Shown: positions 45,401 through 57,084 of the stretch, one piece after another
Numbering within the stretch: position 1 is the first letter of the stretch
Layout: each line of letters begins with the position of its first letter
Assembly (NCBI GenBank): GCA_963924555.1
Contig: OZ004584.1
Coordinates: 9,019,327 to 9,083,326 of the forward strand
Length of the DNA: 64,000 nt
Source: Crambe crambe
Taxonomy: Eukaryota > Porifera > Demospongiae > Poecilosclerida > Crambeidae
Direction of reading: 5' to 3'
Notes under the pieces: generated by a model
Database searches by the model: none
What the model was told of the DNA's origin: nothing
What the model saw: only the letters and a program-made list of their open reading frames with translations
Program-made: the position numbers and the translations under genes

Positions 45401-48289
45401 CTAGGGGATCTCTATGGCACATGGGGGCAGGGTTAGCTGTCCTGGGGGCAATTTCATCTGGATTACCACGAAATTATCCCTCATGCTTCTCAGGTTATCC
45501 CTCCTGACTGTTTTCCACCCATTCAGGTTTCTTCAGGTTTCTTCAGGTTAGGTTAGGTTGAGGTTAGGTTGAGGTTAGAGGTCCAAATCGGCCCTAAGGG
45601 CATATGTACACCCCCTAGGGGATCTCTATGGTACATGAGGGCAGGGTTAGCTGTCCTGGGGGCATTTTCATCCGGACTACCACGAGGTTATCCCCCATGC
45701 CTCTCGGGTTATCCCTCCTGACTGTTTTCCACCCATTCAGGTTTCTTCAGGTTTCTTCAGGTTTCTTCAGGTTAGGTTAGGTTGAGGTTAGGTTGAGGTT
45801 AGAGGTCCAAATCGGCCTGAAGGGCATATGTACACCCCCTAGGGGATCTCTATGGAACATGAGGGCAGGGTTAGCTGTCCTGGGGGCATTTTCATCCGGA
45901 CTACCACGAAGTTATCCCTCATGCTTCTCAGGTTATCCCTCCTGACTGTTTTCCACCCATTCAGGTTTCTTCAGGTTTCTTCAGGTTTCTTCAGGTTAGG
46001 TTAGGTTGAGGTTAGGTTGAGGTTAGAGGTCCAAATCGGCCCTAAGGGCATATGTACACCCCCTAGGGGATCTCTATGGCACATGGGAGCAGGGTTAGCT
46101 GTCCTGGGGGCAATTTCATCTGGATTACCACGAAATTATCCCTCATGCTTCTCAGGTTATCCCTCCTGACTGTTTTCCACCCATTCAGGTTTCTTCAGGT
46201 TTCTTCAGGTTAGGTTAGGTTGAGGTTAGGTTGAGGTTAGAGGTCCAAATCGGCCCTAAGGGCATATGTACACCCCCTAGGGGATCTCTATGGCACATGG
46301 GGGCAGGGTTAGCTGTCCTGGGGGCAATTTCATCTGGATTACCACGAAATTATCCCTCATGCTTCTCAGGTTATCCCTCCTGACTGTTTTCCACCCATTC
46401 AGGTTTCTTCAGGTTTCTTCAGGTTTCTTCAGGTTAGGTTAGGTTGAGGTTAGGTTGAGGTTAGAGGTCCAAATCGGCCCTAAGGGCATATGTACACCCC
46501 CTAGGGGATCTCTATGGTACATGAGGGCAGGGTTAGCTGTCCTGGGGGCATTTTCATCCGGACTACCACGAGGTTATCCCCCATGCCTCTCGGGTTATCC
46601 CTCCTGACTGTTTTCCACCCTTTCAGGTTTCTTCAGGTTTCTTCAGGTTTCTTCAGGTTAGGTTAGGTTGAGGTTAGGTTGAGGTTAGAGGTCCAAATCG
46701 GCCTGAAGGGCATATGTACACCCCCTAGGGGATCTCTATGGCACATGAGGGCAGGATTAGCTGTCCTGGGGGCATTTTCATCCGGACTACCACGAGGTTA
46801 TCCCTCATGCTTCTCAGGTTATCCCTCCTGACTGTTTTCCACCCATTCAGGTTTCTTCAGGTTTCTTCAGGTTTCTTCAGGTTAGGTTAGGTTGAGGTTA
46901 GGTTGAGGTTAGAGGTCCAAATCGGCCCTAAGGGCATATGTACACCCCCTAGGGGATCTCTATGGCACATGGGGGCAGGGTTAGCTGTCCTGGGGGCAAT
47001 TTCATCTGGATTACCACGAAATTATCCCTCATGCTTCTCAGGTTATCCCTCCTGACTGTTTTCCACCCATTCAGGTTTCTTCAGGTTTCTTCAGGTTAGG
47101 TTAGGTTGAGGTTAGGTTGAGGTTAGAGGTCCAAATCGGCCCTAAGGGCATATGTACACCCCCTAGGGGATCTCTATGGCACATGGGGGCAGGGTTAGCT
47201 GTCCTGGGGGCAATTTCATCTGGATTACCACGAAATTATCCCTCATGCTTCTCAGGTTATCCCTCCTGACTGTTTTCCACCCATTCAGGTTTCTTCAGGT
47301 TTCTTCAGGTTTCTTCAGGTTAGGTTAGGTTGAGGTTAGGTTGAGGTTAGAGGTCCAAATCGGCCCTAAGGGCATATGTACACCCCCTAGGGGATCTCTA
47401 TGGTACATGAGGGCAGGGTTAACTGTCCTGGGGGCATTTTCATCTGGATTACCACGAAATTATCCCTCATGCTTCTCAGGTTATCCCTCCTGACTGTTTT
47501 CCACCCATTCAGGTTTCTTCAGGTTAGGTTCAGGTTAGGTTAGGTTGAGGTTAGAGGTCAAAATCGGCCCGAAGGGCAAATGTACACCCCCTGGGGGATC
47601 TATAGTGCTCATGGGGGCAAGGTTAAATGTCCTGGGGGGATTTTATTCAGAGGTTATCCCCCATGCTTCTCAGGTTATCCCTCCTGACTGTTTTCTACCC
47701 ATTCATGGCTATTTTTGGGGCCCCCTAGGTTTGATCAGGTTTGATCAGGTTTGATTATTGGTCGAAAACGACCATGGGGGCCTCGAATTTAGCCGTGAGG
47801 GCATTTTTTTAGTCCTAAGGGACGTTTTTTTAGCCATTAGGGCTCGATATTATCCATGAGGGATGCCATGAGGGCCTTGCTCAAAAGAAAATTGTAGTTT
47901 ATCCCCCAAGGTTGGTAACCTGACCCCTGTGGCATCAAAACCCATCCCTCAACTCAAAATAAGACCAGTTTTTAGTCCTAAGGGCCGGGTTATGTTGCCA
48001 CGAGGGATAACCGGGTGCTCATGAGGGCAAGGTTAAGGTAGCTTTAGGGATATTTCCCTCATGCTACCGAACCTGGCCCCCATGCTTATCAGGTTTGCCC
48101 TCAGGCTCGAAACCTAACCTCAGGTTAAACCTGAGGTTTCTTCAGTTTTCTTTAAATCCCTAGTTTTCGAGATCGATTTTGCCCTCAAGGGCCAAGGTTT
48201 CTCGGCATGGGGGCGATTTTTAGCCCTAAGGGAACCTAGGTTTCTTTAGGTTAGGTGAGGCAAAACCTCAGGCATCCCCGACTCCATAG
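39495..48289 (+). repeat. Subtelomeric macrosatellite unit, copy 2 (8,795 bp)
   Basis: Exact offset of 8,795 bp from copy 1 throughout (for example the ORF start moves from 31632 to 40427). The junction with copy 1 reads CCATAG|CTAGGGGCATGG, so a single telomere-like hexamer separates the copies. Confidence 0.95.
40427..40816 (+). CDS. 129-residue ORF of the subtelomeric unit, copy 2
   Basis: Identical protein to the copy at 31632-32021, with the same start, flanks and downstream ATCAATCATTCTCAC duplication. Identity follows from recent duplication of the whole unit and is not by itself evidence of selection. Confidence 0.45.
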   Translation: MSTSQPTNRPATLKRLSKRKSFTVCTHTSSTHVVPFRYKKLWPRLPKAHQTPPPAKKRRLYSEEEYSILKRYFDIGGERSKVAKLSECADFLREYQRDMQFEGKDTGQDQKHDKAEQVTANQQFFLFKM

Positions 48290-51200
48290 CTAGGGGCATG
48301 GAGAAGGATCCCTCACCATCCCTCATATATATAATATGATCCCTTATATTCATATACTTGAGTGTTTTATCCCTCAAATTCGCAAATTTGAGTCTTTTTT
48401 CCCCTTATGGTCATATACTTGGAGGATTTTACCCTTAAGTCAACCTCAACTTCATGGATAAATCTTATCTCGATTTAGGGGTAAAATATCCATGAGGTTA
48501 GGTTTCTTTAACCTGGGTTGAGGTTTCCAGAGGTAAAATAGCCATGAGGTTATGTATTGTTAACCTGGGTTGAGGTTTCCAGAGGTAAAATAGCCATGAG
48601 GTTATGTCCTGTTAACCTGGGTTGAGGTTTCCAGAGGTAAAATAGCCATGAGGTTATGTCTTGTTAACCTGGGTTGAGGTTTCCAGAGGTAAAATAGCCA
48701 TGAGGTTATGTCCTGTTAACCTGGGTTGAGGTTTCCAGAGGTAAAATAGCCATGAGGTTATGTCTTGTTAACCTGGGTTGAGGTTTCCAGAGGTAAAATA
48801 GCCATGAGGTTATCCAACGTTAACCTGGGTTGAGGTTTTCAGAGGTAAAATAGCCATGAGGTTTTGTTTCGTTAACAGGGGTTGAGGTAAAGTATCCATG
48901 AGGTTAGTTAAGTATTTATGAAGTCCCTCAAGTCACGGTAATGCACAGTAGATGTCCCTCAAGTCTATTCCTACACTTTGAAGTATTACCAAGTACACTT
49001 AAGTCCCTCAAGTATAGATAAAGACATTCAAAGTCCCTCAAGGCCAGATAGAGATTACGGAAGTCCCTCAAGTCATGGTAATGCACAGTAGATGTCCCTC
49101 AAGTCTATTCCTACACTTTGAAGTATTACGAAGTACACTTAAGTCCCTCAAGTCCATGCATCCGTAGCGCAGGCTGAAGGGGAAGTGCACGCCGTAGCCA
49201 GCCATATGACACACTCAGTAGATGTCCACCAGTCAACCTACCAACAGGCCGGCAACACTGAAAAGACTGTCGAAACGTAAGTCATTTACAGTCTGCACAC
49301 ACACTAGTTCAACTCACGTTGTACCATTCAGATACAAGAAGTTGTGGCCACGCCTTCCCAAAGCACATCAAACTCCACCCCCAGCAAAAAAGAGACGACT
49401 CTATTCCGAAGAAGAATACTCAATCCTAAAGAGATATTTCGACATTGGCGGAGAGAGGTCTAAAGTGGCAAAACTTTCTGAGTGTGCAGATTTCCTTAGA
49501 GAGTACCAGAGAGATATGCAGTTTGAGGGGAAGGACACAGGACAAGATCAAAAACATGATAAAGCAGAGCAAGTGACAGCAAACCAACAGTTCTTTTTAT
49601 TTAAAATGTAATCAATCATTCTCACAAAAAACAGTACTAATGTAATCAATCATTCTCACAATTTCTTTCTATTTCTAATCAAGTCTCACAATTCAAATTT
49701 TTCCTCTAGAAATTTAGATACTTTTTGCTGGACATCCCTCCTAGCTATACACTTATCTTTCCCTCCCGGCTTGCACGTCTCGGTGAATATCCTTCATGGA
49801 TCCTTCCTGGATATTCTGGGACTTTGAAATTTCAGATACTTCTAGGAGGACAATTGGTGGCCCCCATGGATTCTGAGAGGACAATTGGTGACCCCCATGG
49901 ATTCTGGGAGGACAATTGGTGACCCCCATGGGCCAGATATATCATCCCTCCTAGCTATGACCTTACCTTTCCCTCCTGGCTTGCACATCTCAGTGAATAT
50001 CCTTCATGGTTTCGTATTCGATCCTTCCTGGATATTCTGGGACTTTGAAATTTCAGCTCCTTCTTGGAGGATCCAGAGGTAAAATAGCCATGAGGTTATG
50101 TCTTGTTAACCTGGGTTGAGGTTTCCAGAGGTAAAATAGCCATGAAGTTATCCATCGTTAACTTGGGTTGAGGTTTCCAGAGGTAAAATAGCCATGAGGT
50201 TATGTCTTGTTAACCTGGGTTGAGGTTTCCAGAGGTAAAATAGCCATGAGGTTATCCAACGTTAACCTGGGTTGAGGTTTCCAGAGGTAAAATAGCCATG
50301 AGGTTATGTCTTGTTAATCTGGGTTGAGGTTTCCAGAGGTAAAATAGCCATGAGGTTATGTCTTGTTAACCTGGGTTGAAGTTTCCAGAGGTAAAATAGC
50401 CATGAGGTTATGTCTTGTTAATCTGGGTTGAGGTTTCCAGAGGTAAAATAGCCATGAGGTTATCCAATGTTAACCTGGGTTGAGGTTTCCAGAGGTAAAA
50501 TAGCCATGAGGTTATGTCTTGTTAACCTGGGTTGAGGTTTCCAGAGGTAAAATAGCCATGAGGTTATCCAACGTTAACCTGGGTTGAGGTTTCCAGAGGT
50601 AAAATAGCCATGAGGTTATGTCTTGTTAACCTGGGTTGAGGTAAAATAGCCATGAGGTTATCCAACGTTAACCTGGGTTGAGGTTTCCAGAGGTAAAATA
50701 GCCATGAGGTTATGTCTTGTTAATCTGGGTTGAGGTTTCCAGAGGTAAAATAGCCATGAGGTTATCCAATGTTAACCTGGGTTGAGGTTTCCAGAGGTAA
50801 AATAGCCATGAGGTTATGTCTTGTTAACCTGGGTTGAGGTTTCCAGAGGTAAAATAGCCATGAGGTTATCCAACGTTAACCTGGGTTGAGGTTTCCAGAG
50901 GTAAAATAGCCATGAGGTTATGTCTTGTTAACCTGGGTTGAGGTAAAATAGCCATGAGGTTATCCAACGTTAACCTGGGTTGAGGTTATCAGAGGTAAAA
51001 TAGCCATGAGGTTATGTCTTGTTAACCTGGGTTGAGGTTTTCAGAGGTAAAATAGCCATGAGGTTTTGTTTCGTTAACAGGGGTTGAGGTAAAGTATCCA
51101 TGAGGTTAGTTAAGTATTTATGAAGTCCCTCAAGTCATGGTAATGCACAGTAGATGTCCCTCAAGTCTATTCCTACATTTGGAAGTATTACCAAGTACAC

Positions 51201-54200
51201 TTAAGTCCCTCAAGTCCATGCAAAGTCCCTAAAGGCCTGATAGAGATTACAAAAGTCCCTCAAGTCATGGTAATGCACAAGAAGTTGTGGCCACGCCTTC
51301 CCAAAGCACATCAAACTCCACCCCTCAACCACCAGCAAGTGTATAGCTAGGAGGGATGTCCAGCCAAAAGTATCTAAATTTCTAGTCCTAATCGAGAGGA
51401 AAAATTTTTTATAATTGAATTGTGAGACTTGATTTTAAATATAAAGAAATTGTGAGAATGATTGATTACATTAGAACTGTTTTTTGTGAGAATGATTGAT
51501 TAGTCGAAATATCTCTTTAGGATTGAGTATTCTTCTTCGGAATAGAGTCGTCTCTTTTTTATCTTTCCCTCCCGGCTTGCACGTCTCGGTGAATATCCTT
51601 CATGGATCCTTCCTGGATATTCTGGGACCTTGAAATTTCAGATACTTCTAGGAGGACAATTGGTGGCCCCCATGGATTCTGAGAGGACAATTGGTGACCC
51701 CCATGGGCCAGATATATCATCCCTCCTAGCTATGACCTTACCTTGCACATCTCAGTGGATATCCTTCATGGTTTCGTATTCGATCCTTCCTGGATATTCT
51801 GGGACTTTGAAATTTCAGCTCCTTCTTGGAGGACAATTGGTGGCCCCCATGGATTCTTGGAGGACAATTGGTGGCCCCCATGGATCCTGAGAGGACAATT
51901 GGTGACCCCCATGGATTCTGGGAGGACAATTGGTGACCCCCATGGGCCAGATATATCATCCCTCCTAGCTATGACCTTACCTTTCCCTCCTGGCTTGCAC
52001 ATCTCAGTGAATATCCTTCATGGTTTCGTATTCGATCCTTCCTGGATATTCTGGGACTTTGAAATTTCAGCTCCTTCTTGGAGGACAATTGGTGGCCCCC
52101 ATGGATTCTTGGAGGACAATTGGTGGCCCCCATGGATCCTGAGAGGACAATTGGTGACCCCCATGGATTCTGGGAGGACAATTGGTGACCCCCCATGGGC
52201 CAGATATATCATCCCTCCTAGCTATGACCTTACCTTTCCCTCCTGGCTTGCACATCTCAGTGAATATCCTTCATGGTTTCGTATTCGATCCTTCCTGGAT
52301 ATTCTGGGACTTTGAAATTTCAGCTCCTTCTTGGAGGACAATTGGTGGCCCCCATGGATTCTTGGAGGACAATTGGTGGCCCCCATGGATCCTGAGAGGA
52401 CAATTGGTGACCCCCATCATCCCTCCTAGCTATGACCTTACCTTTCCCTCCTGGCTTGCACATCTCAGTGAATATCCTTCATGGTTTCATATTCGATCCT
52501 TCCTGGATATTCTGGGACTTTGAAATTTCAGCTCCTTCTTGGAGGACAATTGGTGGCCCCCATGGATTCTTGGAGGACAATTGGTGGCCCCCATGGATCC
52601 TGAGAGGACAATTGGTGACCCCCATGGATTCTGGGAGGACAATTGGTGATCCCCCATGGGCCAGATATATCATCCCTCCTAGCTATGACCTTACCTTTCC
52701 CTCCTGGCTTGCACGTCTCAGTGAATATCCTTCATGGTTTCGTATTCGATCCTTCCTGGATATTCTGGGACTTTGAAATTTCAGATACTTCTAGGAGGAC
52801 AATTGGTGGCCCCCATGGATTCTGAGAGGACAATTGGTGACCAGATATATCATCCCTCCTAGCTATGACCTTACCTTTCCCTCCTGGCTTGCATATCTCA
52901 GTGAATATCCTTCATGGTTTCGTATTCGATCCTTCCTGGATATTCTGGGACTTTGAAATTTCAGCTCCTTCTTGGAGGACAATTGGTGGCCCCCATGGAT
53001 TCTTGGAGGACAATTGGTGGCCCCCATGGATCCTGAGAGGACAATTGGTGACCCCCATGGATTCTGGGAGGACAATTGGTGATCCCCCATGGGCCAGATA
53101 TATCATCCCTCCTAGCTATGACCTTACCTTTCCCTCCTGGCTTGCACATCTCAGTGAATATCCTTCATGGTTTCGTATTCGATCCTTCCTGCATATTCTG
53201 GGACTTTGAAATTTCAGATACTTCTAGGAGGACAATTGGTGGCCCCCATGGATTCTGAGAGGACAATTGGTGACCAGATATATCATCCCTCCTAGCTATG
53301 ACCTTACCTTTCCCTCCTGGCTTGCACGTCTCAGTGAATATCCTTCATGGTTTCATAGAAGGGATGACTAGGGCTAGATGCAACTCGGAAGGGATGACTA
53401 GAGCTAGATTCAACTTGGAAGGGATGTCTAGGGCTAGATGCAACTTGGAAGGGATGTCTAGGGCTAAATGCAACTCAGAAGGGATGACTAGGGCTAGATG
53501 CAACTCGGAAGGGATGACTAGGGCTAGATGCAACTCGGAAGGGATGACTAGGGCTAGATGCAACTTGGAAGGGATGATTAGGGCAAGATGCAACTCGGAA
53601 GGGCTAGATTTCAAAGTATATAACCTACATGGCTAAATTAGGTGCCCCGGGTTAATACAGGTTGAGGTTATAAACCTACATGGCTAAATTAGGTGCCCCC
53701 GGGTTAATACAGGTTGAGGTTATAAACCTACATGGCTAAATTAGGTGCCCCCGGGTTAATACAGGTTGAGGTTATAAACCTACATGGCTAAATTAGGTGC
53801 CCCCGGGTTAATACAGGTTGAGGTTATAAACCTACATGGCTAAATTAGGTGCCCCCGGGTTAATACAGGTTGAGGTTATAAACCTACATGGCTAAATTAG
53901 GTGCCCCCGGGTTAATACAGGTTGAGGTTATAAACCTACATGGCTAAATTAGGTGCCCCCGGGTTAATACAGGTTGAGGTTATAAACCTACATGGCTAAA
54001 TTAGGTGCCCCCGGGTTAATACAGGTTGAGGTTATAAACCTACATGGCTAAATTAGGTGCCCCTGGGTTAAGACCTCAACCTACAGGTTAAGGAGATAAG
54101 CCCTCAGATTTCTTCAGGTTTCTTCAGGTTAGGTTCAGGTTAGGTTAGGTTGAGGTTAGAGGTCCAAATCGGCCCGAAGGGCATATGTACACCCCCTAGG

Positions 54201-57084
54201 GGATCTCTATGGCACATGGGGGCAGGGTTAGCTGTCCTGGGGGCAATTTCATCTGGATTACCACGAAATTATCCCTCATGCTTCTCAGGTTATCCCTCCT
54301 GACTGTTTTCCACCCATTCAGGTTTCTTCAGGTTTCTTCAGGTTAGGTTAGGTTGAGGTTAGGTTGAGGTTAGAGGTCCAAATCGGCCCTAAGGGCATAT
54401 GTACACCCCCTAGGGGATCTCTATGGTACATGAGGGCAGGGTTAGCTGTCCTGGGGGCATTTTCATCCGGACTACCACGAGGTTATCCCCCATGCCTCTC
54501 GGGTTATCCCTCCTGACTGTTTTCCACCCATTCAGGTTTCTTCAGGTTTCTTCAGGTTTCTTCAGGTTAGGTTAGGTTGAGGTTAGGTTGAGGTTAGAGG
54601 TCCAAATCGGCCTGAAGGGCATATGTACACCCCCTAGGGGATCTCTATGGAACATGAGGGCAGGGTTAGCTGTCCTGGGGGCATTTTCATCCGGACTACC
54701 ACGAAGTTATCCCTCATGCTTCTCAGGTTATCCCTCCTGACTGTTTTCCACCCATTCAGGTTTCTTCAGGTTTCTTCAGGTTTCTTCAGGTTAGGTTAGG
54801 TTGAGGTTAGGTTGAGGTTAGAGGTCCAAATCGGCCCTAAGGGCATATGTACACCCCCTAGGGGATCTCTATGGCACATGGGAGCAGGGTTAGCTGTCCT
54901 GGGGGCAATTTCATCTGGATTACCACGAAATTATCCCTCATGCTTCTCAGGTTATCCCTCCTGACTGTTTTCCACCCATTCAGGTTTCTTCAGGTTTCTT
55001 CAGGTTAGGTTAGGTTGAGGTTAGGTTGAGGTTAGAGGTCCAAATCGGCCCTAAGGGCATATGTACACCCCCTAGGGGATCTCTATGGCACATGGGGGCA
55101 GGGTTAGCTGTCCTGGGGGCAATTTCATCTGGATTACCACGAAATTATCCCTCATGCTTCTCAGGTTATCCCTCCTGACTGTTTTCCACCCATTCAGGTT
55201 TCTTCAGGTTTCTTCAGGTTTCTTCAGGTTAGGTTAGGTTGAGGTTAGGTTGAGGTTAGAGGTCCAAATCGGCCCTAAGGGCATATGTACACCCCCTAGG
55301 GGATCTCTATGGTACATGAGGGCAGGGTTAGCTGTCCTGGGGGCATTTTCATCCGGACTACCACGAGGTTATCCCCCATGCCTCTCGGGTTATCCCTCCT
55401 GACTGTTTTCCACCCTTTCAGGTTTCTTCAGGTTTCTTCAGGTTTCTTCAGGTTAGGTTAGGTTGAGGTTAGGTTGAGGTTAGAGGTCCAAATCGGCCTG
55501 AAGGGCATATGTACACCCCCTAGGGGATCTCTATGGCACATGAGGGCAGGATTAGCTGTCCTGGGGGCATTTTCATCCGGACTACCACGAGGTTATCCCT
55601 CATGCTTCTCAGGTTATCCCTCCTGACTGTTTTCCACCCATTCAGGTTTCTTCAGGTTTCTTCAGGTTTCTTCAGGTTAGGTTAGGTTGAGGTTAGGTTG
55701 AGGTTAGAGGTCCAAATCGGCCCTAAGGGCATATGTACACCCCCTAGGGGATCTCTATGGCACATGGGGGCAGGGTTAGCTGTCCTGGGGGCAATTTCAT
55801 CTGGATTACCACGAAATTATCCCTCATGCTTCTCAGGTTATCCCTCCTGACTGTTTTCCACCCATTCAGGTTTCTTCAGGTTTCTTCAGGTTAGGTTAGG
55901 TTGAGGTTAGGTTGAGGTTAGAGGTCCAAATCGGCCCTAAGGGCATATGTACACCCCCTAGGGGATCTCTATGGCACATGGGGGCAGGGTTAGCTGTCCT
56001 GGGGGCAATTTCATCTGGATTACCACGAAATTATCCCTCATGCTTCTCAGGTTATCCCTCCTGACTGTTTTCCACCCATTCAGGTTTCTTCAGGTTTCTT
56101 CAGGTTTCTTCAGGTTAGGTTAGGTTGAGGTTAGGTTGAGGTTAGAGGTCCAAATCGGCCCTAAGGGCATATGTACACCCCCTAGGGGATCTCTATGGTA
56201 CATGAGGGCAGGGTTAACTGTCCTGGGGGCATTTTCATCTGGATTACCACGAAATTATCCCTCATGCTTCTCAGGTTATCCCTCCTGACTGTTTTCCACC
56301 CATTCAGGTTTCTTCAGGTTAGGTTCAGGTTAGGTTAGGTTGAGGTTAGAGGTCAAAATCGGCCCGAAGGGCAAATGTACACCCCCTGGGGGATCTATAG
56401 TGCTCATGGGGGCAAGGTTAAATGTCCTGGGGGGATTTTATTCAGAGGTTATCCCCCATGCTTCTCAGGTTATCCCTCCTGACTGTTTTCTACCCATTCA
56501 TGGCTATTTTTGGGGCCCCCTAGGTTTGATCAGGTTTGATCAGGTTTGATTATTGGTCGAAAACGACCATGGGGGCCTCGAATTTAGCCGTGAGGGCATT
56601 TTTTTAGTCCTAAGGGACGTTTTTTTAGCCATTAGGGCTCGATATTATCCATGAGGGATGCCATGAGGGCCTTGCTCAAAAGAAAATTGTAGTTTATCCC
56701 CCAAGGTTGGTAACCTGACCCCTGTGGCATCAAAACCCATCCCTCAACTCAAAATAAGACCAGTTTTTAGTCCTAAGGGCCGGGTTATGTTGCCACGAGG
56801 GATAACCGGGTGCTCATGAGGGCAAGGTTAAGGTAGCTTTAGGGATATTTCCCTCATGCTACCGAACCTGGCCCCCATGCTTATCAGGTTTGCCCTCAGG
56901 CTCGAAACCTAACCTCAGGTTAAACCTGAGGTTTCTTCAGTTTTCTTTAAATCCCTAGTTTTCGAGATCGATTTTGCCCTCAAGGGCCAAGGTTTCTCGG
57001 CATGGGGGCGATTTTTAGCCCTAAGGGAACCTAGGTTTCTTTAGGTTAGGTGAGGCAAAACCTCAGGCATCCCCGACTCCATAG
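48290..57084 (+). repeat. Subtelomeric macrosatellite unit, copy 3 (8,795 bp), joined to the terminal array
   Basis: Same offset again; identical to copy 2 as far as read. It ends CCATAG exactly as the others do and runs into (CTAGGG)n, so the terminal array begins at the position where another unit would have started. Confidence 0.95.
49222..49611 (+). CDS. 129-residue ORF of the subtelomeric unit, copy 3
   Basis: Identical protein to the copies at 31632 and 40427. This copy is about 7.5 kb from the terminal CTAGGG array, so any transcript would be subject to telomere position effects if they exist in this organism. Confidence 0.45.
   Translation: MSTSQPTNRPATLKRLSKRKSFTVCTHTSSTHVVPFRYKKLWPRLPKAHQTPPPAKKRRLYSEEEYSILKRYFDIGGERSKVAKLSECADFLREYQRDMQFEGKDTGQDQKHDKAEQVTANQQFFLFKM

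Noticed and set aside
30700-57084. Bacterial or plasmid origin of the tandem unit
   Set aside because: There are no replication, partition or operon features; the composition and repeats fit eukaryotic subtelomeric DNA.
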